DNA from: Lamellibrachia columna
Taxonomy: Eukaryota; Annelida; Polychaeta; Sabellida; Siboglinidae
Direction of reading: 5' to 3'
Length of the DNA: 64,000 nt
Assembly: GCA_963662155.1 (NCBI GenBank)
Contig: OY759262.1
Span: 13,760,782-13,824,781 of the forward strand
In this document: piece by piece, positions 9,596 through 17,200 of the stretch
Position numbering within the stretch: the first letter of the stretch is position 1
Layout of the letters: every line of letters begins with the position of its first letter
Position numbers and translations under genes: made by a program
The notes under the pieces: generated by a model
Database searches by the model: none
What the model was told of the DNA's origin: nothing
The model's input: the letters and a program-made list of their open reading frames with translations, nothing else

Positions 9596-10416
9596 CAGAA
9601 CAGTCCGGACCTGCGTCGACGAAAATGAAGCGTCACCGTCACTCTACCGTATTCGAATGGCACGCGCCGACCCATGTCGTCCCTTATATCCACCTCGATC
9701 GAATCGAAGTGCGAGTACAACAGAGGCACGTAGTGCACGTTAGTGAAACGAGCGGACACCCTGTCACCGTTACGTCCGCTAATCGGAAGGGGTCGCAACA
9801 GAGGTGCGAGAGTGTCACCCACTATGCGAGACTCCACGATGTTCGTGTAGACGTATAGGGTGTCGAACCCCTGTGTCAAGTTCACCACATCTTCGGCCTC
9901 GAAGTGGAAGGGATACGACGAGTCGGAAGGGTGGGAGTCCATGGTGGTGGAGGATGACGCCGTAGCCGAGTCGCTGGCTACGGGTTTACGGAATCCTAAC
10001 ATGGACGCCGTCGTGTGGTGCGGTATGGTGAACAGGGTGTTCGCTGTCATGTGTAACGTCATTTTCTGAGTGACGGAACTATAGCTCATTTGCGCCTGCG
10101 TATTCGACGTCCTCAGAGTGTACAGTCCCTTGTTTACGTGATACATCAATGTTAACGGATCGTCGTAATACCCACACGACAACTTCGTACGTCGGTACGT
10201 GTGCGGAGTATCGATCGGGCTGAGGAATAACCAGGCATCGTTCTCTGTGACGTTGTACCAAGTGTGCGGATACTGGACTTCAGCCAATCCACACTCCCAC
10301 TCGCCGGTCAGATCGATGCGTTGAGGTAAGTGCGTGACGTAATGGGTCAAGGTGTTGTCGGGGTGCATCTCCATGGAAGCGTTGCTGGGCAGCGTCATGT
10401 AGAAATCAGTCGCCAT
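9595..10416 (-). CDS. Minor capsid (penton) protein, single jelly-roll type
   Basis: The 273-residue protein begins with DFYMTLPSNASMEMHPDN and continues LTGEWECGLAEVQYPHTWYNV. This 'strand, Asn-rich loop, W-x-C-GL-E-x-YP' opening is characteristic of Polinton minor capsid proteins, which occupy the five-fold vertices. The C-terminal part has alternating hydrophobic strands and ends with VTLHFRRRRSGLF. It lies directly upstream of the basic precursor and major capsid genes, the usual structural cassette. It overlaps the next gene upstream (10406-10726) by 11 bases. Frame intact. Confidence 0.9.
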   Translation of the reverse strand: MATDFYMTLPSNASMEMHPDNTLTHYVTHLPQRIDLTGEWECGLAEVQYPHTWYNVTENDAWLFLSPIDTPHTYRRTKLSCGYYDDPLTLMYHVNKGLYTLRTSNTQAQMSYSSVTQKMTLHMTANTLFTIPHHTTASMLGFRKPVASDSATASSSTTMDSHPSDSSYPFHFEAEDVVNLTQGFDTLYVYTNIVESRIVGDTLAPLLRPLPISGRNGDRVSARFTNVHYVPLLYSHFDSIEVDIRDDMGRRVPFEYGRVTVTLHFRRRRSGLF

Positions 10417-10726
10417 TGCGTCTCAACGTGGGATTGGGCAGTAGGTAACCCAACGAACTACTCAACAGAGCCGTCCACAGATTAGAATCGCCGTGACCTG
10501 TCGTCAGGTTGTAAATGCTTATCAGAATGACCGTGTACAAGACGACGACCTGACACAGAAACACGATCTCCTCTTTGGGACACGCGGTACCGAACAGATG
10601 CCAGGGAGTGCTGTCTGGCTCGTTCGGTGCAGCGTCAGTACAATCCTCGTGTTCGTCCACCTCCGTCTCCTCCTCGTCTATGGTGGTGAGGCAGGTCGGT
10701 GGTGGTGGTGTCGCGTCGTGTGTCAT
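10406..10726 (-). CDS. Small acidic single-pass membrane protein
   Basis: 106 residues. An acidic N-terminal half (DEEETEVDEHED) is followed by a clear transmembrane helix at about residues 53-73 (EIVFLCQVVVLYTVILISIY) and a short, moderately hydrophobic tail. Small membrane proteins next to the capsid genes are common in Polintons and may serve in membrane penetration or assembly; no specific family is recognised. The ATG at 10726 is 31 bases from the integrase stop codon, and the 3' end overlaps the minor capsid gene. Confidence 0.7.
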   Translation of the reverse strand: MTHDATPPPPTCLTTIDEEETEVDEHEDCTDAAPNEPDSTPWHLFGTACPKEEIVFLCQVVVLYTVILISIYNLTTGHGDSNLWTALLSSSLGYLLPNPTLRRNGD

Positions 10727-10756
10727 TCCTCGAATGCAGTGTCGTCATGTGCGCAG

Positions 10757-11824
10757 CTAGGCTTTATAGTTGACGAGTCCCTTGGCATCGATCCAGCTGT
10801 TGAAGTAGGAGGAATGGCCGAACCATTTCACCAAAGCTTCCTTACGTTTACCAACCGTACGGCGTTTCAGTACCGCTTCAACACGGTACACTTTATCAAA
10901 GGGTACCGTCACCTTCTGCAGCTCCAGTTCGTAGAAGGTACCCTCCAGCACTTCGCCGAGATCGTCCCGCAAGCGATACACGGGTGGGTCGGAGGGGTGA
11001 ACCTCATGTACCGTGAACAACTCTTCGCTCCAGTTCGTCTCGTAGCCCTTTTCGAACGTGCGTTTGTACTTGCTGACACGCACGCGATCCGACACGCGCA
11101 ACTTGGGCACGCCCTTACCATCGTGACCGTACAGACGTTGCCACACCTGTTCTTGGTTCTGTGCATTCACCTGTGACGGCGCCATACCGATCATGCGGTG
11201 GCGGGCATTGTTATACGATCGCATCAAGTCCGGAAGGATGTCGACGTACCGCCACGTCTGATGTTTCGTGAAGTAGCGCCACATGCGCGTCTTCAACGTT
11301 CGGTTGAACCGTTCCACGACGGCTGCCTTCGTCTCCGTGTTGTGCGTGTAGAAGTAATGGATGTCGTAACGCTTCAATAGCGCCTGAACGGATTTGTTCC
11401 GAAATTCTGTGCCTTGATCCGTCTGCAAGGTCTGGGGGCAAACGTCGACGAACGTGGATTGCAGCGCTTTTACCAACGACGCCGCGGACTTGTTCTTCAT
11501 GGGAACACACCAGGCCACTTTCGAGAAGACGTCGATCATCGTGAGGAGAAAGGCCATACCGTCGTTGACGTCTTTGACCTTCGTCATGTCTACGAGATCG
11601 GCCTGCCACTGCTGAAGCATACCACCCACGATGACGCGTCGTCTCTTGAAATGACGTCTCGCTGGTTTGTGTAAGGTGTAGGCGTCCTGTGCCGACAACC
11701 ATGACGTGACGGCCTTCTGTGGCAGGCGCGTGACGCGTCGCAAGCCAGCGACGCCGCCATAACTACCTACCTTCGTGGGATCGAAGTAGACCTCACTCAA
11801 GGAGCGTTCTCCCCTCTGAGCCAT
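10757..11824 (-). CDS. INT: Retroviral-type DD35E integrase with C-terminal chromodomain
   Basis: 355 residues from the ATG at 11824. The rve catalytic core shows the first Asp in QWQADLVDM, the second in LQTDQGTEF and the Glu in KAAVVERFNRTLK, with exactly 35 positions between the second Asp and the Glu. The C-terminus (VYRVEAVLKRR...LVKWFGHSSYFNSWI) is a chromodomain, which in Polintons and chromoviruses may steer integration. The enzyme would insert the linear element and create the 6-bp duplication. The frame is open upstream to 12025 but has no ATG there. The ATG at 11824 overlaps the stop of the preceding 53-aa gene (TGATG), which fixes the start. Confidence 0.95.
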   Translation of the reverse strand: MAQRGERSLSEVYFDPTKVGSYGGVAGLRRVTRLPQKAVTSWLSAQDAYTLHKPARRHFKRRRVIVGGMLQQWQADLVDMTKVKDVNDGMAFLLTMIDVFSKVAWCVPMKNKSAASLVKALQSTFVDVCPQTLQTDQGTEFRNKSVQALLKRYDIHYFYTHNTETKAAVVERFNRTLKTRMWRYFTKHQTWRYVDILPDLMRSYNNARHRMIGMAPSQVNAQNQEQVWQRLYGHDGKGVPKLRVSDRVRVSKYKRTFEKGYETNWSEELFTVHEVHPSDPPVYRLRDDLGEVLEGTFYELELQKVTVPFDKVYRVEAVLKRRTVGKRKEALVKWFGHSSYFNSWIDAKGLVNYKA

Positions 11825-11985
11825 CAAAAGAGGTGGAGGATCGATGTGTTGACGGGGGCGGTGCCGTTGACTCCGGAGTCCCACTGTTGACGAATGACGA
11901 GGAGCACGCCGACGTGTAATAGAACACAAACTATGGCACCCACAATGACAGCGGTGGAACAACAACGGTCTAGCGGAGTAACCAT
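11824..11985 (-). CDS. 53-aa single-pass membrane protein
   Basis: It starts MVTPLDRCCST, has a strong hydrophobic helix at about residues 11-31 (AVIVGAIVCVLLHVGVLLVI), then a polar tail with two N-glycosylation sequons (NGT and NTS). The stop TGA at 11824-11826 overlaps the integrase ATG by one base, and its ATG lies inside the end of the 44-aa gene. The tight overlaps, start codon and clean membrane segment argue for a real gene although it is very short. No homologue is recognised. Confidence 0.55.
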   Translation of the reverse strand: MVTPLDRCCSTAVIVGAIVCVLLHVGVLLVIRQQWDSGVNGTAPVNTSILHLF

Positions 11986-12104
11986 AGTCGGAATAACACC
12001 TGTTGTATAAGAACGCCGGCTGCAACGTCTCCCAGCAAGGTAAGTCCTTCGAACAATAGTGCAGCGACGATGGATCGGTACGCGTCCTGTGGATCGATGA
12101 GCAT
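11970..12104 (-). CDS. 44-aa membrane protein, paralogue of the 82-aa protein
   Basis: It starts MLIDPQDAYRSIVAALLFEG and continues hydrophobic to VLIQQVLFRL. It matches the start of the neighbouring 82-aa protein (SPDPQDLVYRSIVGA...QTLF) along its whole first 38 residues, so the two are tandem copies. The stop lies 16 bases inside the 53-aa gene. It would be a single-pass or membrane-associated peptide of unknown role. Confidence 0.5.
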   Translation of the reverse strand: MLIDPQDAYRSIVAALLFEGLTLLGDVAAGVLIQQVLFRLWLLR

Positions 12105-12132
12105 GACTGCTACGGATACGCGTCGTACCACC

Positions 12133-12381
12133 TTATACGGTGTTCCATCCAGCCAATGACGACGAGGCCTTGCGTGATGCGGGGGGAGGGTGGGTGGGTG
12201 GACAAGGATTGGTCCATTCGACGAGCGTGGGGGGTTCGAATAACGTCTGTGGCATAAAACTTAGCACTAAACCGTGAGCAATCATGTAAAGTCCACTGAT
12301 ACATATCGCACCGACGATGGAACGGTAAACGAGGTCCTGTGGATCGGGCGACATGACGAACACTGTGCAACGGACACGCAT
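12133..12381 (-). CDS. 82-aa membrane protein, apparent chimera of two neighbours
   Basis: The N-terminal part (SPDPQDLVYRSIVGA then a hydrophobic helix to about residue 43) is paralogous to the 44-aa protein downstream. The C-terminal 30 residues (VEWTNPC...RKASSSLAGWNTV) match the last residues of the 254-aa protein upstream (MEHTMPTPPPERRKALTSLAGWDNL). A tandem duplication of about 265 bp that covered the end of the 254-aa gene and the start of a small membrane gene would create exactly this. The start may be ATG 12381 or the internal ATG 12354, which aligns with the paralogue. Stop and starts sit a few bases from the neighbouring genes. Confidence 0.55.
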   Translation of the reverse strand: MRVRCTVFVMSPDPQDLVYRSIVGAICISGLYMIAHGLVLSFMPQTLFEPPTLVEWTNPCPPTHPPPASRKASSSLAGWNTV

Positions 12382-12390
12382 CGTACCATC

Positions 12391-13155
12391 CTATAGGTTG
12401 TCCCAACCAGCCAATGACGTCAAAGCCTTGCGTCTTTCGGGGGGTGGGGTGGGCATGGTATGTTCCATTCGACGACTCTGACGGGCGAGGGGTGTCCAAC
12501 TTAGCGATCTTCGTGCACTACCTGATGCAGCACGCGGAGTAGGACTGGATCGACGAGAGGGAGTGATCGATGGCTCCGGACGTATGTAGGCTCTTCTGGC
12601 GACGTTACCGACCAACGTCATGGGTAGGTTGATGGCACGGAGTTGTCGTACGAATGGCTGCCAACCCGTCGGAGCGGTCTTGCTCTTACGCAACAGATCG
12701 TTAACGAGATCCACCACGTTACTTCCGACAACCGGCACGCCCTCGTGTATCAGTTCACCGCGAGCGGTCCACGTGATGTCTTTCTTGAGATGCTCCATCA
12801 AACGGCTGGCTTTGGCCTGCATGGTCCTGGGTACGGTGGCCAAGACGGTGGCCTCCAGTCCGCTAATAGGAGCGCGGACTGCACCCTCCGACTCCGACTC
12901 CGACGCCACCTCCGACTCGTTCACCGTGATCACGCGTAGCGGTTCCTTTATGCGTTTAGTGGCCAAGACGTTGTACCGCTGCAACACCTGATTATACAGG
13001 GTCACCTTGGTCCCGTCGTCGAGGTCCTTTCTATCTAGGATGGTCTTCATCTCGTCATCGATGGCTTGCACCTTCTTGCCTAGTGGGGGTGGGGGTGACC
13101 GAAGCGTGTCCAACAGGCGCGGGTCCACCAAGGCCATCTTGCGTGCGTGTTCCAT
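12391..13155 (-). CDS. Conserved-looking Polinton protein, 254 aa, function unknown
   Basis: It starts MEHARKMALVDPRLLDTLRS. The first half is helical and charged (KVQAIDDEMKTILDRKDL, TLYNQVLQRYNVLATKRI), with a short acidic Ser/Glu stretch at about residue 80. A compact central segment (PVVGSNVVDLVNDLLR...GWQPFVRQLRAINLP) is followed by a basic, Ser/Arg/Pro-rich tail. The position between the integrase/membrane block and the ATPase, and the size, fit a structural or packaging-associated Polinton protein. I do not recognise an enzymatic domain. The last 30 codons are duplicated in the 82-aa gene downstream. Confidence 0.7.
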   Translation of the reverse strand: MEHARKMALVDPRLLDTLRSPPPPLGKKVQAIDDEMKTILDRKDLDDGTKVTLYNQVLQRYNVLATKRIKEPLRVITVNESEVASESESEGAVRAPISGLEATVLATVPRTMQAKASRLMEHLKKDITWTARGELIHEGVPVVGSNVVDLVNDLLRKSKTAPTGWQPFVRQLRAINLPMTLVGNVARRAYIRPEPSITPSRRSSPTPRAASGSARRSLSWTPLARQSRRMEHTMPTPPPERRKALTSLAGWDNL

Positions 13156-13159
13156 GTAT

Positions 13160-13528
13160 CTACCTTTTGGTCAGCACCTGTTGGAGCAAGGGTATCAAGA
13201 CCGAACTTGCCAACGGTGCTAGGAAGGCCGATAGGAAACCACCGCTCGGTCCCTCGCCAACCTGCGGTTGCAGCAAGATGCGTCTTCTTCTGGCAGCGAG
13301 CGTTCGTCTATTAGCCAACTCGCGTAACTTCGTCCTGTATTTATGCAATCGTCGCCTCTGTAAAGCGGTCAATGGAATGTTTTTTGTTAGTATGTTGTAG
13401 GCACACTCGGCTAGTGCACACAGCAGATCGGCGTCGGCGTTGGCGATGATGGCCTTTTTAATTCTGTTGTTCTTGACTCTGGCCAGAGCCTGTATGCACA
13501 CGATGTGTCTCTTCACCAGGGTAGACAT
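13160..13528 (-). CDS. Small basic Polinton protein, 122 aa
   Basis: It starts MSTLVKRHIVCIQALARVKNN. It has helical segments (ADADLLCALAECAYNILTKN, LTALQRRRLHKYRTKL), a basic patch (RRTLAARRRRILLQ) and a Gly/hydrophobic C-terminus (SGGFLSAFLAPLASSVLIPLL). The frame is open upstream to 13771 but has no ATG before 13528, and that region belongs to the ATPase gene. Proteins of this shape occupy this place in many invertebrate Polintons. A DNA-binding or core-protein role is inference. The stop is five bases from the 254-aa ATG. Confidence 0.7.
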   Translation of the reverse strand: MSTLVKRHIVCIQALARVKNNRIKKAIIANADADLLCALAECAYNILTKNIPLTALQRRRLHKYRTKLRELANRRTLAARRRRILLQPQVGEGPSGGFLSAFLAPLASSVLIPLLQQVLTKR

Positions 13529-13565
13529 GATGCGAATGAAGAGACTATCCACACACTCGGTCGTT

Positions 13566-14222
13566 TTATACCTTCGGCAGGTACACGTACTGAACACCGT
13601 CGTCTGGAAAGATGGCCGTGCGCAGACGCATGTCCTCGGGCGTGTCCTGTTTGAGATCGACCAATAGATAACCGTACGGTACCGCCGTGGCGTCTTTAAA
13701 CGCCTCTTGCACGAACTTGCCGCGTCCCGGATACATCTGCCGAGCCAAGGTCGCCATCTGCGATGCGTCACGTGGATTCTTGAACACCACCATGTACTGC
13801 GAATTCAGACTGATGGTGCGACTCTCTTTGTTTTTAGGGAACAGGTTCTGTACGAGATACAGCACGGACGTGTTCCTGTGGTGACTTTGTTTAGTGAACA
13901 AGGTCGTGACCCGTTCGTCCGTTTCTGCCATGAGATCGTCTATGACGATGAGGTTCCTCGTTGTCGGATCGAACATGGCCGCCGTCGGTAACCCTTCCTC
14001 GAATCGCACGTGACCTAAGTTCGTCGTTGCGTAAGCCTCTTGCCATTCTCCGTAACACCACGTTATTTGTTCGGGCGGTGGATCGATCATCGCAGCGGCG
14101 TGACGCAACATACGCGTCACGAAAGTACTCTTGCCGCACCCCGTCGGTCCGGCGACGATGCACGTGAAGGGGTGTTTCCATCGTGCATCCATGATTGCGT
14201 ATGAAACGAGTGCAGCGTGCAT
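13566..14222 (-). CDS. ATP: A32-like FtsK/HerA-family genome-packaging ATPase
   Basis: 218 residues. Walker A is GPTGCGKST (residues 25-33), Walker B is LIVIDDLM (about 91-98), and a TKQSHHRNTSVLYLVQN segment follows, corresponding to the sensor/arginine region of the poxvirus A32-type ATPase family. The product would pump element DNA into preformed capsids. ATGs at 14222 and 14192 are both possible; the second gives MDARWKHPFTC, a usual opening for this family. The gene sits nine bases after polymerase B. Frame intact. Confidence 0.93.
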   Translation of the reverse strand: MHAALVSYAIMDARWKHPFTCIVAGPTGCGKSTFVTRMLRHAAAMIDPPPEQITWCYGEWQEAYATTNLGHVRFEEGLPTAAMFDPTTRNLIVIDDLMAETDERVTTLFTKQSHHRNTSVLYLVQNLFPKNKESRTISLNSQYMVVFKNPRDASQMATLARQMYPGRGKFVQEAFKDATAVPYGYLLVDLKQDTPEDMRLRTAIFPDDGVQYVYLPKV

Positions 14223-14230
14223 CGCCTTTT

Positions 14231-17200
14231 CTACACGTCCACCGGACCCGTGGTCACCCCATCCTCGTGCACCACGCGTTTGGCGTAAAAGAAGGTGAGT
14301 GCATCCCGTGCCTGCACGTACGTCATCACGGTAGATTTATGCACCCGGAAACCACGGTTCGATCCACCTCCGCTCCGACGGTTGGTGAGCACCGCCAGGA
14401 ACGCGTCCTTGTCGATGGTGTTGTGCCGTTTGCTCAGTCCTTTGGTGCTGTACTTGTCGGTGGCTCCGAAACAATAGTACGTCTTGCTACACAACCCCAC
14501 GAACCCGGCACCGGACCACTCGACCTTGAACAGACCCGGTGTCCTCTTGTCGAACGCTCTTCGCGCCTTACAGCACGCCTCGTCTCCGACCCACGGTCGA
14601 TTGGCGAGACGACAGCGCACGTAGTCGTTCCGATGGTCGTCGCAACATTCCGATGGGAGACATTCGGAACGATGTCGGAAATAATGTTCTCGTAGTTCCG
14701 GGGTCACGAGGTCGTCGACGGACTCGCCGGCCAAGGCCAAATAGGCGGAATCTGTATCCATCTCGCAGTACTCGAACAGAGGGCGCTCCACGTATCTGAT
14801 GATGAAGTCGTAATAGAACTGCAACATGCGCATCTTGGCGTACTGCAGAACGAAGAATCCCACGTGTACGGGTAGGGTGTACTTGACGGTTTTCTTGTTC
14901 AACTCTATCTCGTACGCATCGTCGACGACGATCTCGAGTTGTCGGAACCGTTTATCGTTGACCAGGAGCGATGCCGCCTTCTCCGTGCAGTAGCTGACGT
15001 CACGATGTCGGTCAACGTTGGTGATGGTCTTTCCGTAGCCCGAGTTCCCCAGCAACTTCATGGTGTCCGCGATGATGGTCTTGTCTTGGTGAACGTCGCC
15101 CTCGCGTCGGGCCTTGGACACTGCATCGCCGAACCGCCGGAAACACGGAATAGGATCGTATTCGATGACCTGGTACACGTGCAGTACCTCGAGACCGTGG
15201 TCCAGATACCATCGCAGCAGTGGCGTTGCGAGCAGTATCTTATCGCCGCAATAACTACCCACGAGCATGCGTCGCGGAGTCTTCATGATGTCGTGTTCTT
15301 CGGCGTATCGGCGCATGAACGGACCGAGATCCTCGCGTATCAGACTGATGTTCTTGAACACGGGCTGCATCTCGGCAAAGTGCGCGCGCAATTCTTCCGG
15401 TACGCGTATGTCGCACTCGACCATGCCGAACACGGTTCCTGCACGCACTCCGTTCAGGATCTGTTGTGACGTCATCGTCCATCGCACGTGTCGACGTCGG
15501 GGAAATGCTGCATCCACACACTTGCGTACGGCCGGGGTTCGTCTCATCTCTTTCCACTCGCATTCCCACAACTCGACGACTGTGACAAAGTGTCGTAGGT
15601 AGGCGGTGGTCTTTCGGGTCTCGGCGAGCAGTTCCGCCATTGGTCTCCCGTTGACGGCGTTCACCTCGTCACGGTTGCACGAGCAACCGTGAAAAAAGCA
15701 CCCTTGGAACTGATAAGCCGTCTTCGTCTCGCTGCACCATCCATCCACCCGATGTTTGCCTATTCTCTTCTCTCGTCCGTTGATCTGATGCCGTATGGAA
15801 CGTCCCGTGCGTTCGGATTCCCACGTCAACCATTCTCCAGCCATCTGTCCGTACAGCTGCGCCGATTCGGGGCGGAAGTCCTTCTCTGCTCGTCGTCGCG
15901 TGTACCATCCCATAGGCATGTCTTGCATGAGCGACCACAGGTACAGTGCGTTCGCATCGTATCCGACGATCGCTCGACAAGGACGAGCCGCCTCTCCGTA
16001 CTCGTTCTGACGTAGCGTGGTGACCCCTTTCTCGTGATAGCGATGAAAGATGATCGAAGGCCCGCCTACAATGTTCGCTTTGACGAGGTCGTGCAGGTCT
16101 TTATTCTTCTCGTTGAAGATGGTAAAGTAGGTCTTCTCTGGGAGGTCGTTGAACAGGTACAGCAGGGTCAGGCCAGGTACGCTGATACCTTGCTTGAACA
16201 TGTCTATTCCCCGTTGTCGATAGAACGCGAACTGTCTGTCGATGGCCTGTAGAAAGGGAACCACGTCCCTGTTGTTGTACCAGACGAGAAAGTCGCGCAA
16301 CGTCGTCATGCCATTGACGCGCCAGGCCTCCTGACAACTGGCGTAATCCTCGTCTGAAATACCTTCGTTCTTCAGTCGACTGAAGAAGGCCTCTGTCGGT
16401 GGAAGTGCGGTGTCGTCGAGTCTCTCCAGACGGTCCATGTACTCGTACGGGAAATGACCTTTCGTCACCTCGCATCCGTACGCTTTCAGATACTTGTCGT
16501 AGCTGAACCCGGGGGCTATGTAGTTGATCATGTCTAGGAATTTCAGCTGATCCGTCGAAAGACACATGAAAGTGTTGTTGCGTTTGATGACGAACATTGA
16601 CCCGACGCCGTCGTTCTCGTCTTTCTTGTTGCCCTCTTCCTCGTCCTCGGCCTCGTCTTGTTCCACGGTCTTTGAAGTCGTCAGGAAGTACGGTATGAGG
16701 AACTGTTTGATGGCATTGAGATCATACTTCCCCGAATTGAACCCGATGACAGGTAACTGACGCATCCATCCATACAGTTGTCCCATCAGCGTTTTGTACG
16801 GATTGGTTGTCGGTCGAGCTTTCTTCTCGGTGGCCTCCCGTGCAGCTGCCTCTCGTGCAGCCTCCTCCCGTGCGTCCCATTTCGTCAGCTCTTCTGCGAG
16901 TTGTTCCAACACATGATCGTATGAGTCTTTGATCTTGTCGTACGCGGCCTCGCTCATCGATTGTAGGATAGTCATCATGGTGCTCACCAACTTGTTGGTG
17001 TCTCCGTCCGTGACGATGCATGTCACCTGTTCGTGTCCGGGTACGTTGGATGCCACGCTGACGCTCAGCGGGACGTGACGCACAACCCAGTGAACCTGGG
17101 CACTGTCAGACGGAAGGTGTTCGGTGTCGAACCAACACTCGAAGTCGAAGGTGGCTCGGTACGGATAGTACTGCAACGCTTCGGCCACTCGGATGTTCTC

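Noticed and set aside
10493..11176. 227-codon plus-strand frame in the Polinton core
   Set aside because: Antisense shadow of the integrase and membrane-protein genes, with no motif of its own.
10757..12025. Integrase starting at 12025
   Set aside because: That codon is TTG and no ATG occurs before 11824. The upstream part is the shadow of two small membrane-protein genes in another frame.
12110..12499. 129-codon minus-strand frame across the duplicated region
   Set aside because: It is the out-of-frame reading of the tandem duplication; its halves resemble each other only because the DNA is duplicated. The 82- and 44-aa frames explain the sequence better.
13160..13771. 203-codon open frame on the minus strand as a single protein
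   Set aside because: The opening codon is GTG and no ATG occurs before 13528. The extra part overlaps the packaging ATPase in another frame, so only the 122-codon portion was kept.
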